Shown: in pieces, positions 17,576-25,767 of the stretch
Layout: every line of letters begins with the position of its first letter
Position numbering within the stretch: position 1 is the first letter of the stretch
Origin: UBA6107 sp034430175
Lineage (GTDB): Bacteria; Chloroflexota; Anaerolineae; Anaerolineales; Anaerolineaceae
NCBI GenBank assembly: GCA_034430175.1
Contig: DAOUFI010000014.1
Span: 33,111 to 97,110 of the forward strand
Reading direction: 5' to 3'
Length of the DNA: 64,000 nt
The notes under the pieces: model-generated
Database searches by the model: none
What the model was told of the DNA's origin: nothing
Seen by the model: the letters and a program-made list of their open reading frames with translations, nothing else
Translations under genes and position numbers: made by a program

Positions 17576-18166
17576 ATGGAGGGAAACCTAGCTGATTCGG
17601 CATTAATGCTGGTAGGTGTTATACCAGCGAGGAAAGATTTTGAAATCGCCCGCTTGTTAGGTTGGTATCGCATTCCATTCCGGATGGCGCCCAAGGTGAT
17701 CGACGTGGATTACATTGCTTTCTACCAGACCGCGGCGTTCGGAAAAACCGCGCGTTGGCAGATAAGTTGGTACGCGCCTGTGAAAGGGTATGAGTTAACC
17801 ACCAGGAAGGAGTTGATCCGCGAAGAACCCGATCACCCACGGGCTGAAGAGGAGTACTACAAGATACAACTTGGAAGCTTACTGTGCCGGTCAGAACCGA
17901 TCAAGGCTGATAAATGGAAGCGGCTTACCTTTCTTTATACCACTGGTCAATTGTTTAACCAGGCCAGGATCATTAATGACCTGGTTGTGAAATCTGATGA
18001 AAGACAAATCTTGTGGCGCAATCTGCGCGACCGGGCCACGCATGCAAATGCTTACTTGAAGAGCATGGATGAGCCAGAGATCCTTTCAGATCCAGTCATG
18101 CTCGAGTTTTTTGGATCTTTTCTTACAAAAGGGGAGCCACCGGATATTGACTCTCTTGATTTCTAG
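17576..18166 (+). CDS. Conserved protein of unknown function
   Basis: A 196-residue soluble protein with no signal peptide or membrane segment. I do not recognise a named domain. I have an impression of similar Chloroflexota and actinobacterial hypotheticals sharing the pattern WYRIP...AP..I...Y.AFYQT.AFG (about 30-57) followed by a PDHPRAEEEYYKI stretch (about 84-96). The dense pattern of conserved aromatic and acidic residues suggests an enzyme or nucleic-acid-binding fold rather than a structural protein. GAGGAG lies seven bases before the start. It stands between a terminator and the dihydropyrimidinase gene 57 bases downstream, so it may be cotranscribed with that gene. Confidence 0.75.
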   Translation: MEGNLADSALMLVGVIPARKDFEIARLLGWYRIPFRMAPKVIDVDYIAFYQTAAFGKTARWQISWYAPVKGYELTTRKELIREEPDHPRAEEEYYKIQLGSLLCRSEPIKADKWKRLTFLYTTGQLFNQARIINDLVVKSDERQILWRNLRDRATHANAYLKSMDEPEILSDPVMLEFFGSFLTKGEPPDIDSLDF

Positions 18167-18223
18167 AGAAGGCATTCGCTGGTAGAATTGAAATGGAAAT
18201 CCTTTACCAATAATCGAGGTACT

Positions 18224-19645
18224 ATGTCTCTTCTGATCAAGAACGGCATGCTCGTTACAACGAGTGAAACCTTTATCTCTGATATACGCGTAGAAGGCGA
18301 AAAGATCGTTGAGATTGGCAAAGCATTGACAGTGCCGGAATCTACCCAGGTGATCGATGCTAAAGACATGTATATCCTTCCCGGTGGGGTGGACGCGCAT
18401 GTCCATCTGGATTTACCAATGGCAGGTACGGTTTCAAGCGACGATCATTATACGGGGACCAAAGCTGCTGCATTTGGCGGTACGACAACTGTGTTGGACT
18501 TCATTTCCCAGGATTCAGACGATTTGGTTGACCTGGCCAGGAAAGCAATTACAAAAGCTGAAGCAAAAGCCGCAATCGATTTTGGCTTTCACATGAATAT
18601 CACCCATTTTACTGGAGATGTAGCAAAACAAATCCCGTTGTTGGTAGAGCAAGGGATCACCAGCCTGAAGGTGTTCACCGCTTATAATGGCCGCCTGCGC
18701 TTACAAGATGGTGAGATATTCGAAGTTCTTAGAATCGCGAGAGATCATGGCATGTTAGTAATGGTCCATGCCGAAAATGGTGACGTCATCGATATTCTGA
18801 TCCGTGAGGCGCTTGAACAGCACCATACATCTCCCATCTGGCATGCCAGGACACGTCCAGCATGGGGCGCGGAAGAAACCGTCGCCCGGGCAGCCGCCCT
18901 GGCTGCGACCGCAGACGCTTCGATCTATATCGTCCACATGAATACTGCGGGTGAGGTTGATCAATTGGAATATGCCCGCAGCCTGGGGATTCCGGTGATG
19001 GGTGAGACTTGTCCGCAATACCTTTTCTTTACAGAAGAAGAATTGGAAAGGCCGGATGGAGCTAAATGGGTCTGTTCACCACCGATGCGTACCGATTATG
19101 ATCGCGAACGACTTTGGGAAGCGCTGGAGGAAGGTGTCATCCAAACCATCGCTACGGATCACTGTCCATTTTTCTACGATGGCAGTACTGCTATCGAGTA
19201 TGAAGGAAAACCAGTCAAAATCGCCGGTAAAGAACTTGGAAAAGATGATTTCACCAAAATTCCGAATGGTCTGCCTGGTGTGGGTGATCGCCTTCCAGTA
19301 CTGTGGACGGAAATGGTAGCCTCCAATAGATTCACTGTGAATCAATTCGTTGCCTTAAATAGTACCAACCCCGCAAAAATATTCGGACTTTATCCTCAAA
19401 AGGGAACACTGTTACCGGGTTCAGATGCCGATATAACCTTGTGGGATCCAAGCAAAGATGTCACCTATGGAAGAAAAATTGCCCAACACCGCACGGATTA
19501 CAACCTTTATGAAGGCTGGCAGCTTTCCGGTTTTCCCTCCAAAGTATTTTCCCGCGGCGAATTGATCGTAGATGATGGCAAGTGGTTTGGGAAGCCCGGA
19601 CGTGGTAAATATCTTCACGCTGCGGTAGATAATCCAATAATTTGA
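18224..19645 (+). CDS. Dihydropyrimidinase / D-hydantoinase (HyuA-like)
   Basis: A 473-residue cyclic-amidohydrolase that opens dihydropyrimidine, hydantoin or related imide rings to ureido acids. The binuclear metal site is complete: His59 and His61 in DAHVHLD, carboxylated Lys149 in SLKVFTAY, His182 in HAENGD, His238 in HMNT and Asp312 in TDHCPF. The start is the ATG after GAGG at 18216-18219, not the in-frame ATG 12 codons earlier. No dihydropyrimidine dehydrogenase or beta-ureidopropionase gene is present; two carbamoyltransferases and carbamate kinase lie in the same region. This is the combination seen around E. coli hyuA. Its stop codon overlaps the next start (TGATG). Confidence 0.92.
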   Translation: MSLLIKNGMLVTTSETFISDIRVEGEKIVEIGKALTVPESTQVIDAKDMYILPGGVDAHVHLDLPMAGTVSSDDHYTGTKAAAFGGTTTVLDFISQDSDDLVDLARKAITKAEAKAAIDFGFHMNITHFTGDVAKQIPLLVEQGITSLKVFTAYNGRLRLQDGEIFEVLRIARDHGMLVMVHAENGDVIDILIREALEQHHTSPIWHARTRPAWGAEETVARAAALAATADASIYIVHMNTAGEVDQLEYARSLGIPVMGETCPQYLFFTEEELERPDGAKWVCSPPMRTDYDRERLWEALEEGVIQTIATDHCPFFYDGSTAIEYEGKPVKIAGKELGKDDFTKIPNGLPGVGDRLPVLWTEMVASNRFTVNQFVALNSTNPAKIFGLYPQKGTLLPGSDADITLWDPSKDVTYGRKIAQHRTDYNLYEGWQLSGFPSKVFSRGELIVDDGKWFGKPGRGKYLHAAVDNPII

Positions 19646-21216
19646 TGCTCACATTTTTACCCCTCTTCTTGTTACTCTTGATTGTGCTGTTGGTGGAGAT
19701 AATCTCACGCAGCAAGTTGAACATTGGAAACCAGTGGCTAATTCTGATCCTGGCGGTCACGCTGGTTTTCGGGTCTACGATATTCTTAAGGGCTCATTTG
19801 CCAACACCAATCGTGATCTCAAATTGGTTGGAAGGCTCTGCGAACCAAATCGTTTTTCAACTAGACGATAAATCGTGGGTGTTCATATTTGGTTTGGTGG
19901 CATTTTTATCCGCGATGATGTTCATTGATACAATCCATCTGCACGAACGTTCCAACCTTCGTTCTTGGTCGAGGATTATTCTCCTTTTTTGCATGGGCGT
20001 TTTGGGAGCACTAGCCAACAGTTTGATGGCGTTCATTCTTGTCTGGACGATTATTGATGTGGTTGAGTTAATCGTCCACATAACAGGAACAGGTGGTTTT
20101 TCTGTCAGTGATCAATCAGTGATTGTATTTTTCGCGCATCTGATTGGAACTTTCTTGATCTTACCAGTACTTGTCTCTCAATCCACTGGAACGGCTGTTC
20201 TTTCCGAATTATCTTTGGCACCACAGAATGTCACTTTATTGATTCTTTCTTCAGCTTTGCGGATGCCAGTCTACGATGGCAAGAACTTATCCAAAGAGAA
20301 GGAACCGATCGATAAAGCCTTGCAGTCTTTACGGCAGATTCTTTTTCCATATTTGGCAATGGTCTTGCTAGCTAGATTGCCCGAGTTTAGTTCATTGAAC
20401 GGATTTCCATTGATGATTCTTATTCTGGCTTCCTGCATTGTGATAGTTGCCTCATTTTCAGGTTTTGATCAAAAAAATAACAAGAACGCCTTAATGGTTT
20501 TTTCCGGATTATCGGTCATTTCTGTTTTGCGAGGTGACGCGGAAGGTGTTATTGGTTGGGCAATATTGATGTTGGTTTTATTAGGACTCCCTCAGATATT
20601 TACCTATCAAAAAATGGGCTTCATCCCGATGATTGCATTGATCGGCTTTTCAGCAATAGGTTTACCGATCTCGATATCGAATTCTTCAATATTGAGTCTG
20701 AGTCATGGGCCATTGTCATTTTTTAATATTTTTATTTGGATTGGATTGGCATACATGTTGGGTGGTATGATCCAGAACTTAATTAAGCCCTCTAAAGAGA
20801 AAGAGCCAGAGGCTTGGATGATTGTCCTATACACAATTGGCGTCGTGATTATCTCTTTTCTGCCTTGGTTTCCTGGTTTCTGGGGGGTAAAGAGTGCTGA
20901 CAGGAACCCGTTTTTATGGCAGTCGATCGTGATTTTTGTTATTGCATTCACGATCATCCTGATCAGAACCAATGACCTCATCCGCGAAAAATGTATGAAG
21001 TGGTTACCTCCAAGAATCCAAAGAGGACTGATAAATGGATACAGAAGTCCTGACCGGGCAGCATCAGTATATCGTTTGGTTGATATACTTTACGAAATCA
21101 TTCAACAAGGAATTAATACGATCAATAAAGTCCTTGAAGGTGAAGGTGGTTTGCTCTGGGCTTTTGTATTGCTCGTGTTGCTCTTATCGCTCTTGATGAG
21201 CATGGTGGGTGGATAA
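19645..21216 (+). CDS. Complex I antiporter-like membrane protein (divergent NuoL/NuoM relative)
   Basis: A 523-residue protein with about 13-14 hydrophobic segments. The segment FAHLIGTFLILPVLVS.. (about 166-181), followed by LLILSSALRMPVYD (about 193-206), resembles the proton-channel core of the NuoL/NuoM/MrpA family (Proton_antipo_M), but the canonical HSWLPDA-type motif is degraded. The C-terminus has a helix-turn pattern ending in a hydrophobic anchor. The start overlaps the dihydropyrimidinase stop by one base, so the two are translationally coupled. Together with the next two genes it may form an ion-translocating membrane complex. No NADH-binding, hydrogenase or quinone-site subunit is in the window. 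Family call is moderate. Confidence 0.62.
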   Translation: MLTFLPLFLLLLIVLLVEIISRSKLNIGNQWLILILAVTLVFGSTIFLRAHLPTPIVISNWLEGSANQIVFQLDDKSWVFIFGLVAFLSAMMFIDTIHLHERSNLRSWSRIILLFCMGVLGALANSLMAFILVWTIIDVVELIVHITGTGGFSVSDQSVIVFFAHLIGTFLILPVLVSQSTGTAVLSELSLAPQNVTLLILSSALRMPVYDGKNLSKEKEPIDKALQSLRQILFPYLAMVLLARLPEFSSLNGFPLMILILASCIVIVASFSGFDQKNNKNALMVFSGLSVISVLRGDAEGVIGWAILMLVLLGLPQIFTYQKMGFIPMIALIGFSAIGLPISISNSSILSLSHGPLSFFNIFIWIGLAYMLGGMIQNLIKPSKEKEPEAWMIVLYTIGVVIISFLPWFPGFWGVKSADRNPFLWQSIVIFVIAFTIILIRTNDLIREKCMKWLPPRIQRGLINGYRSPDRAASVYRLVDILYEIIQQGINTINKVLEGEGGLLWAFVLLVLLLSLLMSMVGG

Positions 21217-21797
21217 TGCAAAATTGGCTGAACCTCATTCCCATCTTTTTTATCTTGCTTACCTCGTTGGTAATTTGCTTGGGAACCAGTTGGCGATCCA
21301 TTTTGGTTGCAATGGCAATCATGGTCTTTGGCCTTTTTTTCTTATATCTACAAATTTGGGATATATTCATGACTGGCGCAAAACTAATTACCGGATGGAT
21401 GTGTGCTGCTATTCTGTCATTTACTACAGCGTATCAGAGCAACGTGGAGGAGATTGGTATTACTCCAAAACGGTTATTTAAAATCATGGCACTGATCATG
21501 GTTTGGATGGTGGCTTATGTGATTTCGTCCCGGATCAACGATTTATTTGGTGTTAGTCCCGAAATCGCATTTACAGCGTTGGCGCTTATTGGCAGTGGTT
21601 TACTGCAACTTGGATTTTCATCGCAAACTTTCACGGTGATTGTTGGTATTCTGATTTTCTTTTTTGGCTTTGAAATTCTGTTTGCCGACCTGGAAAATTC
21701 CATTTTGGTCAACGCAATGATCCTTGCGGTTGACCTTCTGGTTGCTTTTGTTGGGGCGTATCTGATCACAATCACCAGACAAGAGGCAAACGAATGA
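21216..21797 (+). CDS. Small membrane protein of the antiporter-like module (NuoK/HyfE-like?)
   Basis: A 193-residue, very hydrophobic protein with about six predicted membrane helices and almost no soluble part. Its start overlaps the preceding stop (TAATG) and its end overlaps the next gene by four bases (ATGA), so it belongs to a tightly coupled three-gene unit. The pattern of helices with FFGFEILFADLEN near 148-160 recalls NuoK, MnhC or HyfE, the small subunits that link antiporter subunits to a complex. The resemblance is weak and based on hydropathy and neighbours. Confidence 0.55.
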   Translation: MQNWLNLIPIFFILLTSLVICLGTSWRSILVAMAIMVFGLFFLYLQIWDIFMTGAKLITGWMCAAILSFTTAYQSNVEEIGITPKRLFKIMALIMVWMVAYVISSRINDLFGVSPEIAFTALALIGSGLLQLGFSSQTFTVIVGILIFFFGFEILFADLENSILVNAMILAVDLLVAFVGAYLITITRQEANE

Positions 21798-23185
21798 GCG
21801 CTCCTGTCATTTGGATTGTTATTCCGTTCATCGCCGCCCTGGTTTTATGGTTCCTGCAGGATAAGCGACGATTGAGTCTACTGATATCAGTTGGCCTCAG
21901 CTTTCTTCTGGGGTTACTCGCTTTATTCCAAAATATTAATTCTGCTTTTCGAATCGGATCGGTTGTAATCAATATTCCTTCCACGATGACCATTTTGGGT
22001 CGAAATTTCATTCTGGGAAATGATGACCGAATTTTTCTCGCATTCATTTTTCTTTCAATGGTGTTTTGGTGTTTTTCCGCACAAGCGGTTGGTACATCTT
22101 CCAAGTTCATACCGATCAGTTTTGCAGTTGTTTCGTTTTTGATAGCGGCATTGGCTGTGGAACCTTTCCTTTACTCAGCAATCTTTGTTGAATTGGCAGT
22201 TATAGTATGTCTTCCAATTTTAGTGAAACGCGGGAAACCTGTCGGTAAAGGGATTCTGAGATTCTTGATTTTTCAGAGTCTTGCCATGCCATTTATTTTA
22301 TTGGCAGGATGGATCCTCTCAGGAGTACAAACCAGTTTTTCAGATTTGCGTCAACTTTATCTGGCCGCATTGTTCCTCGGACTTGGTTTCGCCTTTTGGT
22401 TGGGTATCTTTCCCTTCCATTTCTGGATACCGGAATTTTGCGAAGAGAATGATTTCTTTGCGAACGGGTTTGTTCTAAGCATCTTTCCCGCATCGATCAT
22501 ATTAATCATGCTTGACTTCATTAATGGTCTGACCTGGTTGCGTGATTCAGCTTTTCTGGTTCCAGTCCTACGAGTTTGTGGAACACTAATGATCGCAACT
22601 GGCGGTATCTGGGCAGCCATGCAGAAGAACCTACGCAGAGTCATTGGATACGTCGCAATCTTGCAGACTGGATTTTTGCTTGTTGACATCAGTCTACAAA
22701 CTGAGCTGGGGACAAAACCCTTTTATTTTTCGATATTGAGCCGCGGCCTTGAGATGGGGTTATTGATTCTAGCGCTCAAAATTTTGCAAGGGGAAGATCA
22801 GGAGATCAACTTATCCAATATTGATGGGAAATTCAAAGAATATCCCCTGGCAACCATTGGACTGTTGGTGGGCATGTTTTCCAGTGCTGGTTTACCACTG
22901 TTAGCCTCGTTTCCTTCCCGGGTGATCTTGTTTACAAGCCTGACCGATACTCCAAACATAATCTATTGGAATTTGGCAGGTTGTATTGCGGTATTGCTGA
23001 TCACTTGTAGCATTCTACGCCACTTTTTTGGGGGAAGAATAAGTCATGGTTCATTGCAGGAAACAAGGTTGCAGGAATTGTTGATCGGTGCTGGATTGAT
23101 CATCATCTTAATCATTGGGGTTTTCCCATCCGTAATAAATCAAACACTATGGAGTAAAATATCGGTCTTACTTACTATGAAGTAA
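21794..23185 (+). CDS. Complex I antiporter-like membrane protein (NuoN-like)
   Basis: A 463-residue protein with about 13-14 membrane segments. It retains more of the antiporter signature than the first gene of the trio: GIFPFHFWIPEFCEEN near 200 (the usual pattern is FHxWLPDA) and AAMQKNLRRVIGYVAILQTGF near 275 (the usual pattern is KRLLAYSSISHxG). SAGLPLLASFP near 361 matches the conserved loop GxPPxxGFxxK. This places it near NuoN/MrpD. It ends the unit that begins with the dihydropyrimidinase. Function may be ion translocation or structural; the electron-transfer partner is not visible. Confidence 0.68.
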   Translation: MSAPVIWIVIPFIAALVLWFLQDKRRLSLLISVGLSFLLGLLALFQNINSAFRIGSVVINIPSTMTILGRNFILGNDDRIFLAFIFLSMVFWCFSAQAVGTSSKFIPISFAVVSFLIAALAVEPFLYSAIFVELAVIVCLPILVKRGKPVGKGILRFLIFQSLAMPFILLAGWILSGVQTSFSDLRQLYLAALFLGLGFAFWLGIFPFHFWIPEFCEENDFFANGFVLSIFPASIILIMLDFINGLTWLRDSAFLVPVLRVCGTLMIATGGIWAAMQKNLRRVIGYVAILQTGFLLVDISLQTELGTKPFYFSILSRGLEMGLLILALKILQGEDQEINLSNIDGKFKEYPLATIGLLVGMFSSAGLPLLASFPSRVILFTSLTDTPNIIYWNLAGCIAVLLITCSILRHFFGGRISHGSLQETRLQELLIGAGLIIILIIGVFPSVINQTLWSKISVLLTMK

Positions 23186-23227
23186 GATTAATCGGTTATG
23201 ATTAGAGAAACTCATTAAGGATGATCT

Positions 23228-24403
23228 ATGGAACTCGATGAGATCGAAAAGAAAATTGAATGGTTGGAGTCTGAAAGAAAGAAGACCAATCAGCAGGTGA
23301 AAGAATACAAGAATCGTATCGCTGAACTTGAGGCAACGATTGACGCGCAGCAGCAAAAAATACTGGTGCTGGAAAAGGATATTAAATCCTCGGTGAATGT
23401 AAGCAATCGCCTGACCCAGATGGATGAGGCAATTGAGAAGAACCAGACCGAGGTGATGAAAACCCTTGATAGTTTTGAGAAGAAACACGCCAGTCAAATA
23501 AGAGCTTCTGAAAAACAGCTAAAAGCCGAGGTGGCTCAATTGGCTGGGAAGTTCTCAGAAATTCAGGGGTATGTACCTGTGTTTTCAGAAGTACGGAAAA
23601 ATCTACAGAATCGGATTGATGAAGAAAACCGCCTCGCTCAGCGAATGGATGTTTACGAAAAACAATCCGACGAAATCAAGGATACTTTAAACCAGTTCTT
23701 GCAAAATAGTAAACGTACAATGGACGACATGCAATTGGAATACAAGCGGATATCTGATCTTCAGGTTGAATTGGCGGCCATTAGAAAACGGTTGGATGAA
23801 GAACGCAACCGTTCTGAAGTTTCGATAGAAGCTTTGAAAAAGGTTGAAGCTCGGATCAACAGTATTGAAGCTGGAGAAGTCGAGCGGAAACAAAACCAGG
23901 CTTCGTTTTATGAGAAAATTTCTCTTGCCCAAGTGGAACGTGATAACCAGTGGAAAATTTGGCAGGAACGGTTTACCGAGATCAATAGCATGGGTGATAA
24001 TTTTAAATCGAAGATGGATTCTCTTGAATCTACTCATCTGGCCATCAAAAAATCTCAGGCGGAGCTCGATGACGTCAATATGAGGTTTGACCGCAGGATT
24101 AATGAATTAACTGAGATGCATAGACTATCTGAGGAGAGATTCCGTCAGGAATGGATTTCCTTTAGGAATGAAGATCAGAAACGCTGGACGAATTACACGC
24201 TAACTCTGGAAGAAAAAGAGCAGGATGATACCCGGCAAATGGCCAAGCTGATCGATCGGATTGAATCATTAGAAGATGCTGCTCAAGAAGCCAGAGATAC
24301 ACTTGAATTAATTAATGAGGAGACGGATAAACGTCTGAAAGCATTCACTTCTGTGTTGCATGACCTGATGGAATCGTTTAACCAGACATTTAACATCCGC
24401 TAA
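23228..24403 (+). CDS. Long coiled-coil protein of unknown function
   Basis: A 391-residue soluble protein, highly charged and rich in Glu, Lys, Gln and Arg, with heptad-like spacing over almost the whole length and no cysteine. There is no signal peptide or membrane segment. A possible break in the coiled coil lies near residue 110 (GYVPVF). Such proteins usually act as cytoskeletal, polar or chromosome-organising scaffolds, but nothing here fixes a role. It follows the membrane trio by 42 bases with AAGGA before the start, and the rplU promoter begins 15 bases after its stop. Confidence 0.8.
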   Translation: MELDEIEKKIEWLESERKKTNQQVKEYKNRIAELEATIDAQQQKILVLEKDIKSSVNVSNRLTQMDEAIEKNQTEVMKTLDSFEKKHASQIRASEKQLKAEVAQLAGKFSEIQGYVPVFSEVRKNLQNRIDEENRLAQRMDVYEKQSDEIKDTLNQFLQNSKRTMDDMQLEYKRISDLQVELAAIRKRLDEERNRSEVSIEALKKVEARINSIEAGEVERKQNQASFYEKISLAQVERDNQWKIWQERFTEINSMGDNFKSKMDSLESTHLAIKKSQAELDDVNMRFDRRINELTEMHRLSEERFRQEWISFRNEDQKRWTNYTLTLEEKEQDDTRQMAKLIDRIESLEDAAQEARDTLELINEETDKRLKAFTSVLHDLMESFNQTFNIR

Positions 24404-24418
24404 AGAAACGATATCGTA

Positions 24419-24447
24419 TTGACAGACTTGGACTCAGCCTGTATAAT
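24419..24447 (+). promoter_or_regulatory. Consensus sigma-70 promoter of the L21-L27-L31 operon
   Basis: TTGACA (24419-24424), a 17-base spacer and TATAAT (24442-24447): a perfect match to the housekeeping promoter consensus, as expected for ribosomal protein genes. Confidence 0.92.
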
Positions 24448-24453
24448 ACGTTC

Positions 24454-24565
24454 TGCCTTGCCCCGGCGAGAGATGCTGGGGTAAGTTATTGTATCCCCAA
24501 CTTCCCCGTGTACCGGCGTGTGAACGCGGGAAAACGGTGAAGTGAAGATTGGAGAGGATTTCAGG
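24454..24565 (+). ncRNA. Structured 5' leader of rplU (candidate L21 autoregulatory leader)
   Basis: About 110 transcribed bases precede rplU. CCCC at 24464-24467 can pair with GGGG at 24479-24482, and CCCGTG/CGCGGG segments around 24505-24530 suggest a second stem, with GGAGAGGA just before the start. Ribosomal protein leaders of this type bind the encoded protein to limit translation. I cannot match it to a named leader family; assignment as regulatory is inferred from length and position. Confidence 0.45.
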
Positions 24566-24883
24566 ATGAGGTACGCAATTGTTGAAAGTGGCGGTAAACA
24601 GTATACCGCCGTCGAAGGTTCCACAATTGAAGTGGACCTGTTGGACGTAGAGGTTGGCAAAAAAGTCGATCTCGATAAAGTGTTGTTGCTGGTCGATGAT
24701 GACAAAATCAAAGTGGGCACCCCAACTGTTTCAGGCGCGAAAGTTGTTGCCAAAGTAAATGAACAGGTCAAGGGACCCAAGGTTGTAATCTTCAAGTACT
24801 CACCGAAGAAACGTATCCGCACCAAAACTGGGCACCGCCAGCAATACACCCAGCTTTCAATTGAAAAAATCAAAGTGGAGTAG
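24566..24883 (+). CDS. rplU: 50S ribosomal protein L21
   Basis: A 105-residue protein that binds 23S rRNA in the large subunit. MRYAIVESGGKQYTAVEG at the N-terminus and KKRIRTKTGHRQQYT near 81-95 are the family signatures, and the length is typical. The computed frame extends eight codons upstream, but the start at 24566 fits both the family and the GAGAGGA signal. It is the first gene of an rplU-rpmA-L31 operon; L27 follows five bases after the stop. Confidence 0.96.
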   Translation: MRYAIVESGGKQYTAVEGSTIEVDLLDVEVGKKVDLDKVLLLVDDDKIKVGTPTVSGAKVVAKVNEQVKGPKVVIFKYSPKKRIRTKTGHRQQYTQLSIEKIKVE

Positions 24884-24888
24884 GACAA

Positions 24889-25152
24889 ATGGCTCATAAA
24901 AAAGGTGGTGGTTCCAGTCGTAACGGTCGCGACAGTAATGCACAGCGGCTTGGCGTAAAAAAATTCGCCGGCGAAGCAGTACTGTCTGGCAACATCCTTG
25001 TTCGCCAACGCGGCACCAAGATCAAACCCGGCTTGAATGTCAAGGTCGGCACCGACGATACCCTTTTTGCTGTCGCTGAAGGTGTTGTGGAATATGAAAC
25101 ACTTCCCACCGGTCAAAAACGGGTACATGTGAAACAGACCGAATCCAAATAA
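24889..25152 (+). CDS. rpmA: 50S ribosomal protein L27
   Basis: An 87-residue protein placed near the peptidyl-transferase centre. MAHKKGGGSSRNGRDSN is the classic N-terminus, without the short cleavable prefix found in Firmicutes. It follows rplU by five bases, the near-universal rplU-rpmA arrangement. Confidence 0.97.
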   Translation: MAHKKGGGSSRNGRDSNAQRLGVKKFAGEAVLSGNILVRQRGTKIKPGLNVKVGTDDTLFAVAEGVVEYETLPTGQKRVHVKQTESK

Positions 25153-25218
25153 TCTGGTTTTTACATATCCGCCATTGCGCAATTGTAAAAACAAACCGAA
25201 ACAGGAAGGTCACGAAGA

Positions 25219-25695
25219 ATGAAAAAAGATATTCATCCCACATATTATTATGACGCAAAGGTTATTTGCGCCTGTGGAAATACATGGACAACCGGTTCGA
25301 CCAAGAAAGAGATCCGTACTGAGGTTTGCTCAAAATGCCATCCCTTCTTTACCGGGCAGCAACAGCGTTTGATTGATATTGAAGGTCAGGTCGATCGATT
25401 CTATAAGAAACTCCAGGCCCGTCAGGACTACGTTGATCAGAAGAACGCTCGTGAGACATCGAAGCTCTCTCTCGATCGCCCTGTGGCTGAGATCGGTCTT
25501 TCTGCCCGTGCGACTGAAGCACTGGTAAAAGCCGGAATGAACACAGTAGGTCAGGTTATCGAGAAACTCGGCGCCGGCGAAGCTGCTTTACTTGAAATCG
25601 AAGGCTTCGGCCGCAAATCACTTATTGATATGAAAAAGAGTTTGCGGGCTCTTGGTTACAATCTCCCTGCTGCTGCTGACGACATTGCCGTCTAA
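25219..25695 (+). CDS. Ribosomal protein L31 fused to an RNA polymerase alpha-CTD-like helix-hairpin-helix domain
   Basis: A 158-residue protein, twice the usual length of L31 (about 70). Residues 1-70 are a zinc-type L31: MKKDIHPTYYYDAKVIC with Cys17, Cys19, Cys37 and Cys40 as zinc ligands, and the HPFFTGQQ motif. A short charged linker leads to residues about 84-150, which align along their length with the C-terminal domain of RNA polymerase alpha: LDRPVAEIGLS, a helix with Arg, then FGRKSL and RALGYNLP. The residues corresponding to alpha Arg265, Lys298 and Ser299 are kept, while Asn268 is replaced by Glu. It belongs to the L21-L27 operon. The fusion is read in one frame without a break; its function is unknown. 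Confidence 0.9.
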   Translation: MKKDIHPTYYYDAKVICACGNTWTTGSTKKEIRTEVCSKCHPFFTGQQQRLIDIEGQVDRFYKKLQARQDYVDQKNARETSKLSLDRPVAEIGLSARATEALVKAGMNTVGQVIEKLGAGEAALLEIEGFGRKSLIDMKKSLRALGYNLPAAADDIAV

Positions 25696-25710
25696 TTTTC
25701 ATGATATTAG

Positions 25711-25741
25711 ATCAACCTCCGGATTTCCGGAGGTTGATTTT
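25711..25741 (+). terminator. Intrinsic terminator of the ribosomal protein operon
   Basis: ATCAACCTCCGG pairs with CCGGAGGTTGAT around a tight loop and is followed by TTTTGTT. It lies 16 bases after the L31-fusion stop. Confidence 0.9.
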
Positions 25742-25767
25742 GTTAAGACGCATAATGCACAATTCGC

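Noticed and set aside
18224..19645. Reductive pyrimidine degradation pathway
   Set aside because: No dihydropyrimidine dehydrogenase or beta-ureidopropionase is present; carbamoyltransferases and carbamate kinase point to ureide phosphorolysis instead.
24400..25194. 264-codon reverse-strand frame over rplU-rpmA
   Set aside because: Antisense shadow of two certain ribosomal protein genes.
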